A DNA stretch of 64,000 bases from Poecilobothrus nobilitatus (GCA_947095535.1 OX352773.1:109437950-109501949); one strand, 5' to 3'. Positions 31,730 through 44,638 are shown, numbered from the stretch's first letter. The notes: generated from the sequence alone by a model not told the origin. Program-made: numbers and translations.

Positions 31730-32390
31730 TATAGAGTTCATCATTTTGATATAGAGTTTATTATTTTGATAGTTCATCATTTTGATATTTTGATATTTAT
31801 AGAGTTCATCATTTGATATAGACATATTATCAATATGTCTTCTGTATGAAGTTAAATGTTTATTGACGTCTTTTTTGGAAATTCCTATTCTTTCATGGTA
31901 AGTGAAATATATTTGACATAGTTCCTTGTAATTTGTTGTTAATCCATTTTGATTTATTAAGACCTTTAAATTAGTTTGTGTAATTCCAGCATAACATATA
32001 TCAGTATGATCATAAAAGTATGAAAGGAAGAGCTTGACATTATTGTAAATTCTGAAATCCCTCAGCCGCGAAAGCACATATGTACTGTCACCTTCCTCAA
32101 CTGCTTTACGTGTTAATTTTACTATTGGTCGTTCAAGTGTGACAAAATGGTCTTTCTTTAACAATTCAGGTTTTGTTTGAGTATTAAGCTTTTCACCTTT
32201 GATCCAATTCGAATAATTGCGATTTGGAATGCCATTAATAAGATTTATATTGTTGATATTAGTAGTATTTTCATTTCTAATATTATTATTTCCATTATTT
32301 GTTATATTATTATCATTATTGACCTTATTTTTTGTTTTTATAATGTTTATCTTTTTACCCCATAGTTTAGATAGATATTTGTCGAACACA
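31730..32390 (-). pseudogene. ORF1 C-terminal part of element B
   Basis: Open frame of about 220 codons that runs into the start of ORF2 without a stop. It begins with an Asn-rich low-complexity stretch (NNDNNITNNGNNN), followed by a more normal region (VTLERPIVKLTRKAVEEG, YAGITQTNLKVLINQNG, SKKDVNKHLTSYRRHI). No domain recognised. The Asn-rich linker between ORF1 domains is also seen in element G. Confidence 0.5.
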
Positions 32391-32715
32391 TTGTCATTAA
32401 TTTTATATAAAGAAATTTTTTTAAAAGCAGTTTCTTTTGTTATAATTTTTTTATTATAATGTAGCAGTTACATTTTTTCAATATTTATTTTTATCAGATG
32501 GTTTATTTATGGTTATTTGGTTAGTTGAATTAGTTAATTTTGAGGTTAATAGTTTTTCCGTTTGCTCCTTCAAATTAGTACAACTGGAGTTTGCTGCATC
32601 TTCAGGAGAAATATTTGGTAAATTTTCACTTAAATTCATCGAATTATTTTTAACTAATTCGTCAGCTTTTAACTGTAATTGCTAATAATCAATTTTCTTT
32701 TTTATTATGTTTAAT

Positions 32716-33249
32716 TTATTTAGTTAAACTGGTATGTTTCTGAAGACAATTTGAACGAACTTCATAATTTTTACACTCACTCGCTTTATGGTTGAGCCCT
32801 TTACATTTAAAACATCTAAGCACTCTTAAGACATCAAACACTTTGCAGCGTTCCCACCAATTGATACTTTTTCTTTTACAATCGCTTTTGGAAAAAATGC
32901 CATTATCAATTTTAATAATGGCATTATATTTTATGTCATTATATTTATTTATCTCGTACATTTTTATTAATTTAATTTCACTCACTTCTAAGTGTTGATT
33001 TTGACCTTTTAGCTTGTTTATCAATTCATCCTCCGAATACTTTGAGGTCATATGTACTATTTCAATTCTTGGTTTTAGTTCAGTAGGAATTTTGACTTGA
33101 TACTTCTTCTCTAATTTACTTTCTATTGCAGATTTGATTTTATTTCTTTCCTGTATATTCTCCGCTTCCAGAATAATTATTCCATTTTTTCCATTTTCAA
33201 TATTATTAATTTTAAAATTTTTTGAGTCTACCTTCTTATTTAATTCCAT
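32716..33249 (-). pseudogene. ORF1 central part of element B (zinc knuckle)
   Basis: The middle of a gag-like ORF1. An RRM-like section (IIILEAENIQERNKIKSAIE, PRIEIVHMTSKYSEDELINK, KYNAIIKIDNGIF) is followed by a CCHC knuckle RCFKCKGLNHKASEC and a partial second one beginning RSNC. Such proteins bind the element RNA. Separated from the parts on either side by frame breaks. Confidence 0.7.
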
Positions 33250-33420
33250 TCGTGTTATATTACACTTTTGTTTAGTTAACGGTTTAATAACTAAAGGTAG
33301 GTACTTTTTTTTTCATTACTGGAAAATTATTTTTGCTTACACTTGCATTTTGTTTTATAATATCTAAATAAAAAACATTCTGACGTACATTTCGTTTACT
33401 TTCATTTTCATTAAAGTTTT

Positions 33421-33900
33421 TTAATTATTCACAAAGTTCATCGTTGTTAAATACCGTATTATGAATAATCGTAATAAGTTTTTCACTTTCCGTTTAAAAT
33501 AATTCAGTGATTTTCGAAAATTTTTCAAATTTGTTGTACCTTTTTTTACATTTTCTAACCGTTCAGTATATCTTTCTTCAATAGCTTTTAAAAGCTGCAT
33601 TGTTTCTAATTCAGTTTTTTTTATCTCATTATCAAATTCATGTTTATAATCACACAAATAATCATTGTTTTTTTTAACCGCACAATTAATATTTTGAATA
33701 ATCATATCTACATTTTGTATGTACTGAATACAATCATCACATACAAATTTAATGTTTGAATTTGAGTTTAATATATTGCTTGCTATCTGGTCAAGTCCCG
33801 AGCACTTAGACGCACTGTGAAAAATCTTTCCACACACTTCGACACACCGAATTCCGGTTTCACCTCTTATTTTCGTCCGACATTTATAACAGTCAGCCAT
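33421..33900 (-). pseudogene. ORF1 N-terminal part of element B (PHD-like finger, coiled coil)
   Basis: ATG at 33900: MADCYKCRTKI, then GIRCVEVCGKIFH and KFVCDDCI, giving the C-x2-C, C-x3-C, H, C-x2-C series of a PHD-like finger at residues about 4-60. A Glu/Lys-rich coiled-coil-like segment follows, with LKAIEERYTERLENVKK. PHD-like fingers at the N-terminus of ORF1 are known from several insect non-LTR clades. Confidence 0.72.
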
Positions 33901-34079
33901 ACCGTTTAGTTGTATGACCAACTGTTTGAGAACTAAAAAATAAAATTTCTTTTTAATTTTTTATCAACCGCGATGTTTTTGACTCCGGTGAAGAAACGAC
34001 ATATCTTAATAAACATAACATTTGCATAATAAAGTATAAAAACATTAAATATAAAATAAAAATAATCACTTTATGAGAT

Positions 34080-34130
34080 TGAAAGGGTGATTATGAGATT
34101 AAAAGGGTGAGATTAAAAGGGTAGGAAGCC
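34080..34130. repeat. short GAGATTAAAAGGGTG repeats
   Basis: Three near-copies of TGAGATTRAAAGGGTG in 50 bp, right before the LTR-retrotransposon relic. Confidence 0.7.
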
Positions 34131-34154
34131 CTACTAAGAGAGCTAATACGCCTT

Positions 34155-34640
34155 ATGGCATTAACACATAAAGAACAACTGGAAACTTTAAATTCCCCAA
34201 ACAAGATTCCATCTTAGCAGCAACAGACAGCAAATTCCCCAAACAAGATTCCATCTTACAGACAACCAAATAATCAATAAATGTCAGCATATAAAAATCT
34301 GTACTGGGAATAATGATTATACGTTAAACGAATTTGTCAACGCTGTGGAGAATATTGGAGTAATATGTGGAAACACCACATCTTTATTGCAGTTCGGTTT
34401 GCAGACTGCTTTTAAAGAAAAAATACAAGCAGAACCGAAGAATTGTATTCAACGCATTGGTGAAAATTTGGCCTGCGATGCTGTTAAGAACAAGTTGAAA
34501 GTAGCATTCCGGCCCAGAGAAAGTAATAAGCGGTTAATGGATGAATGCAGATATCTTAAGGTAATACTGGTAAAACCAATTCTATTCATGATGATACAAA
34601 TAACTGACGTCAAAATAAATTCGGACTTGCGATTCACATG
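34155..34640 (+). pseudogene. LTR-retrotransposon gag-like relic
   Basis: ATG at 34155 (MALTHKEQLETL) with a directly repeated CCCCAAACAAGATTCCATCT segment (about 34182 and 34237). Then comes an open stretch with DYTLNEFVNAVENIGVI, LLQFGLQTAFKEKI and QRIGENLACDAVKNKLKVAF, which looks like the capsid region of a gypsy/errantivirus-type gag. Two stops precede the long frame. No protease, reverse transcriptase or integrase follows: the element has lost pol and continues with an env-like piece. Confidence 0.5.
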
Positions 34641-34847
34641 AATCCAAACAGGCATTTTAAAGTTTGTACAAAGTTACACCGTTGTTTTGCATATCATCCA
34701 TCCAAATGAAATTTTAGAAATAATTAATAAATTAGAGCAAAATATTAGCTTCACCAGACCAAGTTTTAATAAAGATTTAGCTTTACACTAAGTTGACAAG
34801 ATGAAAAACCGAATCAAAACAATCATCCCAAACAGACAAAAAAAATC

Positions 34848-35455
34848 ATGAACCTAGAAGGTACAATGCTAAAATGGACTTTTGGTGCTATGGACGACAC
34901 TGATCGGCAAGATATAGAAGAATAACTAAACCCATGTTCAAATAAAAACAAATTTATACAGGACAATTTCAATCAATAAATTCAAATTAATGAAAATTTT
35001 AATAAATATCTCATATCAAAAATACTATTGAATTAGTTCGAAAAATTATTTCAAATAGGTTAAATGAGATTGAACAAGAAATTTACTTATGAAGCTTTTT
35101 CGTTGAACAAATGATCAATATTGATTTTATGACAAACAGAGTGACGTGATACAAGATAATTTAGTTGCGCCTAGGACATGCTTAATCCATCCAAGCATAC
35201 TTTCAACAAGAGTTCATGTGACGATTTAGTTTTAAAATGTAATTATTATATAAATTCTCATAATTGATCTGTTCAAATGGATAACAAAATTTTTAGTAAT
35301 ATAAAGAAAATTGTCAATAGATTTATAATCCCAAATAATAAAATTTCAAACCTCAAATTAATAAATCATACTGATATTACTTTTACAGACATTATTTTAA
35401 ACCAACTAAAAAATAATAAACAAATAAAAAATTTAAAAGATCATTAAATTTTTAG
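34848..35455 (+). pseudogene. insect errantivirus env-like relic
   Basis: Broken plus-strand frame downstream of the gag relic. It contains LKWTFGAMDDTDRQDIEE, the signature I associate with the region after the cleavage site of insect errantivirus envelope (baculovirus F-like) proteins. A later part reads KKIVNRFIIPNN and HTDITFTDIILNQLKN, then a membrane-like segment AVLIIIFLGRVLLFFYI followed by a basic tail. Multiple stops and frameshifts; non-functional. The tail end resembles a transmembrane anchor and short cytoplasmic part. Confidence 0.55.
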
Positions 35456-35574
35456 TGTTATGTTAACCGCAGTGTTAATAATAATATTTTTAGGAAGAGT
35501 ACTTTTATTTTTTTATATAAAGAAAAAAGATCTTAAAATAGAATTTAGTTATCGGATTCAGGAGAATCCTAAAT

Positions 35575-36085
35575 CTTGCGAGGGAGGTGTTACGTTAGTA
35601 AACTCCATCAATATTGATAATAAGATCAATGAGTTTTAATAATATCCAGCTCAAAATATAAATTACCAAATCAAAGGAAATGAATTGTAACTTAATATTT
35701 CATATGAATGAATATAAAAAAATAGTTAAACTTAAATTTTAACTTAAATTGTAATTTATTGAATAAAAAATATTTTATTGAACTTAAATAAACTTTAATT
35801 ATTGCACAAGCTAAAACGTGTAAATATAATTAATTAAATAAATAATATAAACGCATACTTTTTAGCATATTTTTGTATCTTTGTAACCAGATAATACTTG
35901 GTAAATAAATTCAATATATTGTAAAATTAGCTTATTTTGCTAATTTTATAATTTTGAACTTTATAAAAATCAACCAAGATTATAACGCAAAAATTAAATA
36001 AAAAAAATATATTAAATTTAATTTACAAGTGTTTAATTGTACTAATAATATTAATTATTACAGTTTTTCCAATAACTAGTAAATA
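35575..36085 (+). repeat. possible 3' LTR remnant
   Basis: A purine tract GCGAGGGAGG (about 35577) is followed by TGTTACGTTAG, the arrangement of a polypurine tract and LTR start. The next 500 bp are A+T-rich and noncoding. No matching 5' LTR was found left of the gag relic, so the call rests on position only. Confidence 0.3.
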
Positions 36086-36089
36086 GTTA

Positions 36090-38250
36090 TTTACTTCGTG
36101 CGATGACTCCTATAGTGGTGTGGCAATATACATAAAAGAGAATAATGTTATAATCTTATCTTTAGTTTGAAAATAGTGAGGTGTTTGAAAATAGTAATAT
36201 TATATTAGTAAAATTAGTAAAAGAAAATATTAATATTATAGGTGTATATAGGTCTCCCAAACGAGTACTTTTAATTTCATTAATAGACTTGATGAACTAA
36301 CCTATAATTACAAAAGATATAATATGGTAATAGGCGATATGAATTTTATTTTACTTATTTTTTTATTTATTCATTTAATTTACAACATTTATTATTCATT
36401 CATTCATTTATTCATTCATTTACAACATTGATATAATACTTTATCTTGCCTCTGTTAAAAAAATCAATTACTGCTCACACTTCTAAACAGCTGAAGGCTG
36501 CAATGAGGAAGTAAATGTTCTATTTGTTTTTTAGTTTCTTTAACACGTGTGAATTGAATTACATATATCAAAAATTTAAATTTTAAAGCAAAATAAAAGA
36601 AAGTTTTTAAATATTAATCTTAAATATTAAATAACAAAAAAAAAGTCTTGATAATTGGTACTTTATACAAACAAAAAACAAAGTAGAGATAATTTGTTAT
36701 TAGTGAATTAACTATTTCCTATTTTTAGGTTTTTTGGTTGGATTATTTTATTATTTTTTTGTATTTTTTTGTAATTTATTAAACGTTAATAGGCCTGAGA
36801 TACAATCATATTATACTACACTACTGAGCAATGGTTTTTTAATAAATCGTAACAATATTTCGGAAAAATATGGAATTAGGATTGAAAATAACTCCAAAAC
36901 AATAATTGATCATTTTGTTACAGATGTTCTAAATAAGAAATATTATTTTCATGACTTAGAAATCACCATCAAATGTTCTTTATATAACTATTCTGAACTA
37001 CTCGAATATTAGTATGTAGTAACAATATTTGGAGGTACCTCAATACATACATATATTATGATTTTGATGAAGTTGTTGATAAGTTCAGTTTATTAATAAA
37101 AAATCAGCCGTCTCCACCACAGGACTGACCGCCACTACTTGAAAAGCATTTAAAATGCTTAAATATGAAATTTCAAAAAATTCCACACACACAGACAACA
37201 CACTAAATATTTGTTTACAGCCTTCTACGCACCAGAGTTGTGCATTTTCGCCAAAATCTCGGGTATAAATTTTTAAGATGAAAACAATACCCAACTTATG
37301 TATGTATGCAGTAGGTAAAAACAATACACAACGTATTGAAAATCAAAATACTAGACGAAGAAAAAAGAGTGGATCAAGTCGCAAAATTTGACAATGAATA
37401 CGCAAAATGCCAAGCGATATGATAACATCATATTCAAGCTCATTAAGAAATTTTCTGGTTGTTGCTCAAATTATCGACCCATATCTATTCTACCAACCTT
37501 CTCGAAAATCTTTGTAATTGTTATTAAAAACAGACTAAACTTTTTCATGAGTAATAATATCATTTTAAGCGAAGAGCAATACGTATTTGAAAAAGGATCT
37601 AATACAACCGTTGTATAACTAAGTTTAACTACGTAAGTTGTGTCTTTTTAGACTTACAAAAGGCTTTTGATTGTGTCGGTTATGATATTTTGCTCCATAA
37701 GCTTTCAAAATTTATTTTTCAAATATTCAGTTAGAATACTTTATATCATATCTGCGAAACCGAAAGCAGGTAGTTCGCATAGGAGACATTTGTAGTGGGA
37801 CAAAATTAATTGTCAAAGGCGTTCTCCAAAGCTCTATCTTTAAATAATTTACATAGATCATACTACTCGTTTAAAACGCAATGGTAGCCTTCAACTTTAT
37901 GCGGACGATGTGGACGGTCCTTAATTATGCTGATGAATGATAATGTAATGTAATGAATGTAATGAAATTGATTTAAATAATGCAATCCAAAATAACCTTG
38001 ATATAATTCAAAAATGGTTAACTAAGCACTACCTTAATTTAAACATTAAAAAAACTATAATAGTGTTTTTCGAAGACGTATCATCTAATCGTCTTATCAG
38101 ATCAAATTTTCTATACAGAAATGCAATGATTGATGTTGTAGCTAGCTTCAATTATTTAGGATTGATACTTGATGGCAAATTCAACTGTAATAATCATATA
38201 GAACATATAAACATTGTACCTTATATTGGAAGGGACATATCAACATAGCA
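36090..38250 (+). pseudogene. non-LTR retrotransposon ORF2 (element F)
   Basis: Plus strand. Endonuclease: SGVAIYIKENNVIIL near 36110, NINIIGVYRSP near 36235 and MVIGDMNF near 36335. After an insertion (36350-36780) it resumes with NLLNVNRPEIQSYYTTLLSN and TIIDHFVTDVL (to 37012), then a linker with YDFDEVVDKFSLLIKN near 37070. Reverse transcriptase: SNYRPISILPTFSKIF (37470), LSEEQYVFEKGSN (37570), motif A VFLDLQKAFDCVGYDIL (37650), the YADD box (LYADDV near 37900), and thumb IQKWLTKHYLNLNIKK and FNYLGLILDGKFN. It stops at 38250 at a poly-G tract. Many frame breaks. The region 37110-37400 is unexplained. Confidence 0.8.
36350..36780 (-). mobile_element. insertion splitting the endonuclease of element F
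   Basis: The coding continuity of element F (GDMNF to NLLNVNRPEI) is interrupted by about 430 bp of noncoding sequence beginning with an (ATTC)n-type tract. This fits the 3' tail of a short minus-strand non-LTR fragment or a SINE. Ends not determined exactly. Confidence 0.5.
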
Positions 38251-39565
38251 AGGCGGGGGGGGGGGGCAAATTGGATAACAAGCGAAGTATAGCTGGTAGG
38301 TTCCAGATATGCTAGCCTAGCCTCTGCTACTGAACACCAAGTTTTACCTACACGAGGTCTCTCCTGTTTTGCTGAGCAACCCAATCAAAAGATCAGGTAA
38401 CCAACCGTGGTGGAGTAAATGGGTCAGTAAATAGATAAAATTGGTGGGTTTTCCAGGGTTATGTCGATAGGCCAGGGAAACAATTGTAGCGTCTGTTCTA
38501 TAATAGGTGGCTACAAACAGCGTCTGTTCCTCAGGCTATGGGCGGCAGATTTATAAAGAAGGAAAACTAACGCAAACCCTCCAGAAGGCGCTGGGAAACC
38601 ACTGGAGTATTCTCCCTAGAAAAATCATATCATAAGTGAAATAGAAAAACGGCCCTCAGTCTCTGGCAAAAAGAGGGTGTTAAGAATCCTCGGAGGTAAA
38701 ATAAAAACCACACTAAATATAGTAACTTGGAACCTTAATTACCTATTTGTTGCAGGTAAACTAGCAAGAACAGTCCAAGAAATGCAACGCCTAAAAATCG
38801 ATATTCTGATTTAGCTGACGATGAAAAAGAAGAATTATATCAACAAGTATCATATCTCCAAAAATAAAGCAAACCACATAAGTTCAATCTAATACAACCG
38901 CTGTATAACTAAGTTTAACTACGTAAGTTGTGTCATTTTAGACTTACAAAAGGCTTTTGATTGTGTCGTTTATGATATTTTGCTCCATAAGCTTTCAAAA
39001 TTTATTTTTCAAATATTCAGTTAGAATACTTTATATCATATCTGCGAAACCGAAAGCAGGTAGTTCGCATAGGAGACATTTGTAGTGGGACAAAATTAAT
39101 TGTCAAAGGCGTTCCCCAAAGCTCTACCTTTAAATAATTTACATAGATCATACTACTCGTTTAAAACGGAATGGTAGGCTTCAACTTTTTGCGGACGATG
39201 CGGACGGTCCTTAAATATGCTGATGAATGATAATGTAATGTAATGAATGTAATGAAATTGATTTAAATAATGCAATCCAAAATAACCTTGATATAATTCA
39301 AAAATGGTTAACTAAGCACTACCTTAATTTAAACATTAAAAAAACTATAATAGTGTTTTTCGAAGACGTATCATCTAATCGTCTTATCAGATCAAATTTT
39401 CTATACAGAAATGCAATGATTGATGTTGTAGCTAGCTTCAATTATTTAAGATTGATACTTGATGGCAAATTCAACTGGAATAATCATATAGAACATATAA
39501 ACATTGTACCTTATATTGGGAGTGACATATCAACATATCAGGGGGGGGGGCGAAATTGGATAACA
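37590..39565. repeat. 1.29-kb tandem duplication across F/RTE joint
   Basis: 37590-38282 and 38880-39565 are nearly identical: the palm and thumb of element F, a poly-G tract (12 G at 38255-38266, 10 G at 39541-39550), and AATTGGATAACAA. They share stops and the odd repeated TAATGTAATGAATGTAATGAA run. The unit is about 1290 bp; after the second copy the sequence jumps to a later part of the RTE element. Confidence 0.85.
38267..38880 (+). pseudogene. RTE-type non-LTR element, 5' region and endonuclease start
   Basis: Less A+T-rich than its surroundings. A 5' untranslated-like part (38267-38700) is followed by the start of an RTE endonuclease near 38715: VTWNLNYLFVAGKLARTVQE then MQRLKIDIL, and after a gap ADDEKEELYQQVSYLQK. 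Most of the endonuclease is deleted. Confidence 0.65.
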
Positions 39566-40590
39566 ATATTGGAAAGCTAAAAGACGATGAAGTGAAAAAT
39601 TATTTGACTGACGCAATCAATGATCAGTTAAGTCTCGTTATTGAAGAAAACGATGATATTTGGGTGCGCACAAAAACTATACTGAAAGGAACGTCCAAAC
39701 ATAGTTTAGATACAAAAAAGTATAAGGTAAAGAAAAAATGGATGACGGTAGAAATTCTACAGTTAATGGATGAAAAACGCAAAAGAAAATTGGTTAAAAC
39801 AGGAATGCTATGAAATTGAAACTACAACACCTGCATGATGACTTCAATTTACACAAAAAGCTGAAAGAAACAGCAGGGGTGTACAAAAAACCACATACTT
39901 CCACACTTCTTAATGAAAACGGTCAAATAATGACTGAAAATGATGAAAAAACTAAGACCTAGGAAGAATATATTACGAAATTGTTTAGTGATTCTACTCA
40001 TCCCGTGTACAATATTGAAACGTCTACGGAACCATCCGAAACATATATAACCAAAGATGAAATCAAAAAAGCGGTTATGTCAACCAAAAATAATAAAGCC
40101 GTAGAACCAGACGAGACTTCGTCAGAAATAATTAAACTGATCAATGACGAAAACCTCATTGTGCTCGAAAAAAATTTCAACAATATTTATAATACCGGAA
40201 GTTTCACACAAGATTGGCTAACGTTAACATGTCGCTCTTTTGAAAAAAGCTAATGCCAAAAAGTGCGATGACCACCGATTAATAAGTTTAATGAGCCATG
40301 CACTCAAAATTTTTCTGAAAGTGCTACATAATCGTGTATACACAAATTGTGAGTAGCACATGGGCAGAACGCAATTTGGATTCAAAAAAGGAAGTTGAAC
40401 TAGAGAAGCTGCTTTTAATATTCAAGTACTAGTGCAGAATTGTCGTGATGTTCATAAAGATGTTTTCTTATGTTTTGTGGATTATGAAAAGGCGTTTGAT
40501 AACGTCAACAAACAAAAACCTATCGAGGTAATAAATAGAATTGGCATAGATCAAAATATCATAATGTGTATAAATAGCTTATATTTTTAT
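39551..40590 (+). pseudogene. RTE-type non-LTR element, linker and RT
   Basis: Plus strand, probably the same element as 38267-38880. Linker: KVKKKWMTVEILQLMDEKRK (39735). Reverse transcriptase: MSTKNNKAVEPDETSSEII (40080), FNNIYNTGSFTQDWL (40180), ISLMSHALKIFLKVLHNRVY in broken frame (40290), QFGFKKGS-TREAAFNIQ (40375), and motif A CFVDYEKAFDNVN (40480). It breaks off at LYF near 40590, where element G begins; motif B and YADD are absent. RTE assignment rests on the WMT-x-EI-x-x-LM linker and the CFVDYEKAFD box. Confidence 0.82.
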
Positions 40591-41241
40591 TTGTTTATTT
40601 TATTTGTTTATTTGTTTATTTGTTTCTTACTTAGTTCAAGTGTTTACAATTTTCAAATTTGTACAATATAAAAATTTACAATATTATAATATAAAAAGTA
40701 ATACAATATAATCCTTAACCTAAAGCTAACTAAATTTATTTAAACAAATTTTACAATTAAATTGAAAATATAAAAACAGAAAAATTAAAAATTCCACAAT
40801 ATAAATTAAGAAATTACTCTAAATAAAGATTTATTTACAACATCTTTACTCATAGCAAAATTTATTGTTGGTTTGTATTGATTTATGTTTAATCAATACA
40901 AATAGGCTCAATGTAGTTAATAGGCTCATATTTCCCATAATTAGTCCTATGAAATGGGATAGAAAATATGTTTTCTTACCTAAATAGTGTTCATGTATTA
41001 ATTGTAATTCTTAATATGTTATCAATGTAGTATGAATCAATGTGTACTTGGGTTATAAAAATAATACCCAACACAGTTCTCCTACCTTCTAAAGTATGCA
41101 TATTAAGTAGTTTAAGACGGTCAACATGTGGAGGCAGTATTAGAGGCGATAAAATGTTGGCGATAAAATGTTGGTGATAAAATGGGCACCAGACTTCGTT
41201 AGCATATTCAAGAATAGGTCTTACTAATGTTGTAAATAATA

Positions 41242-43380
41242 CTAAATCATTACATAAAGATCATTGATTTCCTTAGACCATCTTTTTATAAAACCAAGCC
41301 TTGAGGTTGCTCTATTAATGATCTTATTAATGCGTGTGTTAAATGTAAGTTTAAAATCAAAAATTACACCAAGATCATTAAATTCGGTGACTCGTTTAAT
41401 CATAAAACCATCAAAAGAATAATTATTATACACGGGGCTTGTGGAACGAGTAAATGACATAACAGCACATTGATCATCGTTTAAGATTAAGCCATTATAT
41501 TTGCACCACTTTAAAAAATTGTTTAAATCTTTCTGAAGGGAAAATGAATCATTTTTTGAGCGAACTTCTTTAAAAATTTTCATATCATCGGCGTAAATTT
41601 TTATACTACTGTTATGAATAATGTAATTACATCGTTTATAGAAATAATGAACAACAATGGTCCAAGGTGACTTCCTTGTGGCACTCCAGAGTTAGCAAAA
41701 AATTATGCTGAAAATACTGTTCTGAAAAGAACACTGTAGCTTCTATTACTACGGTAAGAGTCAATCCACTTAATTAAAAAGCACGGAAAACCATATTTTT
41801 TAAGTTTGCAAAGAATCACACTATGTGGGAGAAGATCAAAAGCCTTACTAAGATCAAAACCACTTCGGTTTGCTTACCAGCTTCCATTGTTTTCAAAACA
41901 GTTGAAGCTGATTCATTCATGAAGCTGAAGAAGATTAATTACAGTTGATCTCTTTTTAACAAAACCATGTAGATCATTAACCATAAACGTAGAGCAGTAA
42001 TTATAGATCGTATCGAATACCATAAGTTCAAACACTTTTGGTAAACTGGATAGTTTGGCAATAGCTCTGTAATTCAAACATTTATCTTAGAGTCTTTTTT
42101 ATGAACCAGTCTTATAAAGGACTTTTTACATAAATCTAGGAACACACCAGAAGTTAAGGATTTGTTAAATAGAAAAGAAATAGAGGAAGATAACGATTCC
42201 GCACAATTTTTTAATTTAATTTCAGGCAGGTCATCCGGACCTGGCGCTGTATTGTTATGAAGTTTATTTAAGTAAGTTTGAATTTTGGTTGCGGTGAGCC
42301 ATATTGATTCAAGCGGTATATCGGGTAAGTTTTCAAAATTATTGAAGTTATCTTCGTTAACTGAAAAGATAGAAAAGAATAATTACTTTCAAAAAATTCT
42401 TTAAAATAGTTAGATATTTCATTTGAATCATTAGATGTTTGATTTTTAAACGACATATAATTTGGATATTGATCTGTTTTTCTTTTAGAGTTACTAGTCG
42501 TCAAAAGGGTTTAGAGTCCGTCCGCATTTCGGAAGTTATTTTACTTACGTAAACATTATATTTAAAATTCAGTAAAGATTGAAAAGTATTATACAAATTT
42601 ACAAAATTTAAATGCGAATTTTCATCAAATATATATATCAAATATATATTCCATGCTTATTCTTTTTATTTCTTAGTTTTTTAAGTTCAATATCACACCA
42701 TGGAGGACCGGAATTCATATTTCTATTACGCTTTTTGAGTACAAACATTTAACATGTATTTAAATATTTAAATTATTCGTGTTTAATAGATAGTCAAAAT
42801 CAATTGAAAGAAAGTAATTATTAATTATTGAGAAATTTCTTTTTATGAAATTAAATGAATATGTAGCATTTTCTGAAGATTTTTGTAAACTATTAAAATG
42901 ATAAAAGAAACTAAATGGTGGATGGTGATTGTCAATTTTCGTAATTGGCATTGAAGTCATAATATTTGTTACATTTACCCAATGGGAAGTAAATAAGAGA
43001 TCCAATTGTTTATTAGATGAGTTTTTAGTACAAGAAACTTGTTGTAGTGGGCTTGCTAAAAGACTATCGTTGACCAAAGATTCAATGTTTTAGTTAATAT
43101 TTATTGGAATGTAAAATTCTTCGTCATGAAGCATCCAATTAAGATCAGAAAGATTAAAGTCGCCACAAACTATAAGTTCGTCATTAACTAAAAGCTTACT
43201 ATTTAAATTGTCAACAACATTAGAAAAATTTTGGTATACATTATAACTACTATTAGGAGGTATATAGCAACATAGAATATATAGATTTGAAACTTTTAAA
43301 TCTATTTTGATTGCTGCAACGTCACAATTTGATATGTGAGGTAATTCTACCTAATTCTACTTTAGAGGTTTTAAAGATGT
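41242..43380 (-). pseudogene. ORF2 of element G
   Basis: Endonuclease: VCGDFNLSDLNWMLHDEEF near 43160 and NSSNKQLDLLFTSHWV near 43000. Linker 42504-42268 (FKNQTSNDSNEISNYFKEFF). Reverse transcriptase is decayed between 42260 and 41700; then PQGSHLGPLLFIISIND near 41665, the YADD box (IKIYADDMKIFKEV) near 41600, and thumb FLKWCKYNGLILNDDQCAV, FNDLGVIFDFKLTFN, INKIINRATSRLGFIKRW. It retains the YADD box, unlike several neighbours. Frame breaks throughout. Confidence 0.8.
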
Positions 43381-43559
43381 GTTGTTTTTGTGCGTAATTC
43401 TCTTAAATTTTGATAATAAAATGGTAGATTACTTGTCAACATCTTATGCTTTTGTGTTGATATTTTTATAAAATTATTATTATTTTTTATCAAGAAAAAA
43501 CTTATTGTAATTATCTTTTGAAATTTGAAGATGGTTATAGTAGCTACTAGACAGTAACT

Positions 43560-44512
43560 ACGAAAAGCGATCTTAAAGCTTTTATATATGCATATTTTTT
43601 ACGGACATACCAAGAGATTCATAGAATTTAGTAAAAAGATGTAGATGATCCTTATTCATAGGTAAGTTCTTGTTATGTAGTTGCACCAAGACACTAGTTT
43701 TAGTTTTACCCTCTATTACACAATGATAGGAGTCATGATGTATATAAGACAGATATAGCCACATTAGATTATCATCTCCTAGTCTTGAGGTACTAGAGGT
43801 CTTAGAGGACGAAATGAATCAGTTTGTTGCATACTTTGACGAGAAGATTGATGAGCATCCGATATAGTAATATTCGGACTCTGCGTATCTTCTTTATTAG
43901 AATTGTCAAATGAAGTTTCAACTGGATTGAGTATTTCACCTTTTGAGAAATTGTCATACTTTGTATTTAGAACTGTACTGTCTTTAATAGTATTATCTTT
44001 ACCACTCAAGATAGTATTAGGAGGTATAAGTGTAGTACTAGTGTTATGTGTAGAATTCGGAATTTGTATTTCACGTAATGAAGGAATATGCTGATAAACA
44101 TTGGTTGTAGTGTTATTAGTATTAATTGTTTTTGATTGACTAGTAGTGTCTTTTTGATGATTAGATGTTATTGTATCATTTTTTAAAACACTAAAATAGC
44201 TACAATCTGTTCTTACACAAGAGTTAAACGGAGAAGTGTTGTGTTGTGTGCAAATGGATTGTGTGGGTAGTGATTGAGTAAGATTTACTGTAAAATTGAA
44301 TGGGATTGTGTTAGGGTTAGCTAATGTTTGTAGTTTAGTTTCACTGAGTAAAGAGTGTTTTAAAATATTCTTTTTTTTATTATTTATTAGATTTAGATAT
44401 ATTTTTCTGATTTACATTTTTATTAATTTGGTCATTATTGTTTTTCTTGTTAGTATTATTATTATTATTGATATTATTATTATTATTATTATTATTGCTA
44501 TTGTTATTGTTA

Positions 44513-44580
<68 letters not shown>

Positions 44581-44638
44581 ATTATTATTATTATTATTAT
44601 TATTATTGTTGTTATTATTATCAGTATTATTATTATTA

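Larger units (their letters stand above)
29590..33965 (-). mobile_element. non-LTR retrotransposon element B, near full length
   Basis: Minus-strand element with ORF1 (PHD-like finger, RNA-binding/zinc-knuckle part and C-terminal part, 33921-31730) followed by ORF2 (endonuclease 31730-30750, reverse transcriptase 30600-29619). The segment 30757-31658 is nearly the same as 350-1262. All frames are broken. Confidence 0.75.

Noticed and set aside
34080..34155. 5' LTR of the gag/env relic
   Set aside because: No stretch here matches the sequence after the putative polypurine tract at 35577, so no LTR pair can be claimed.
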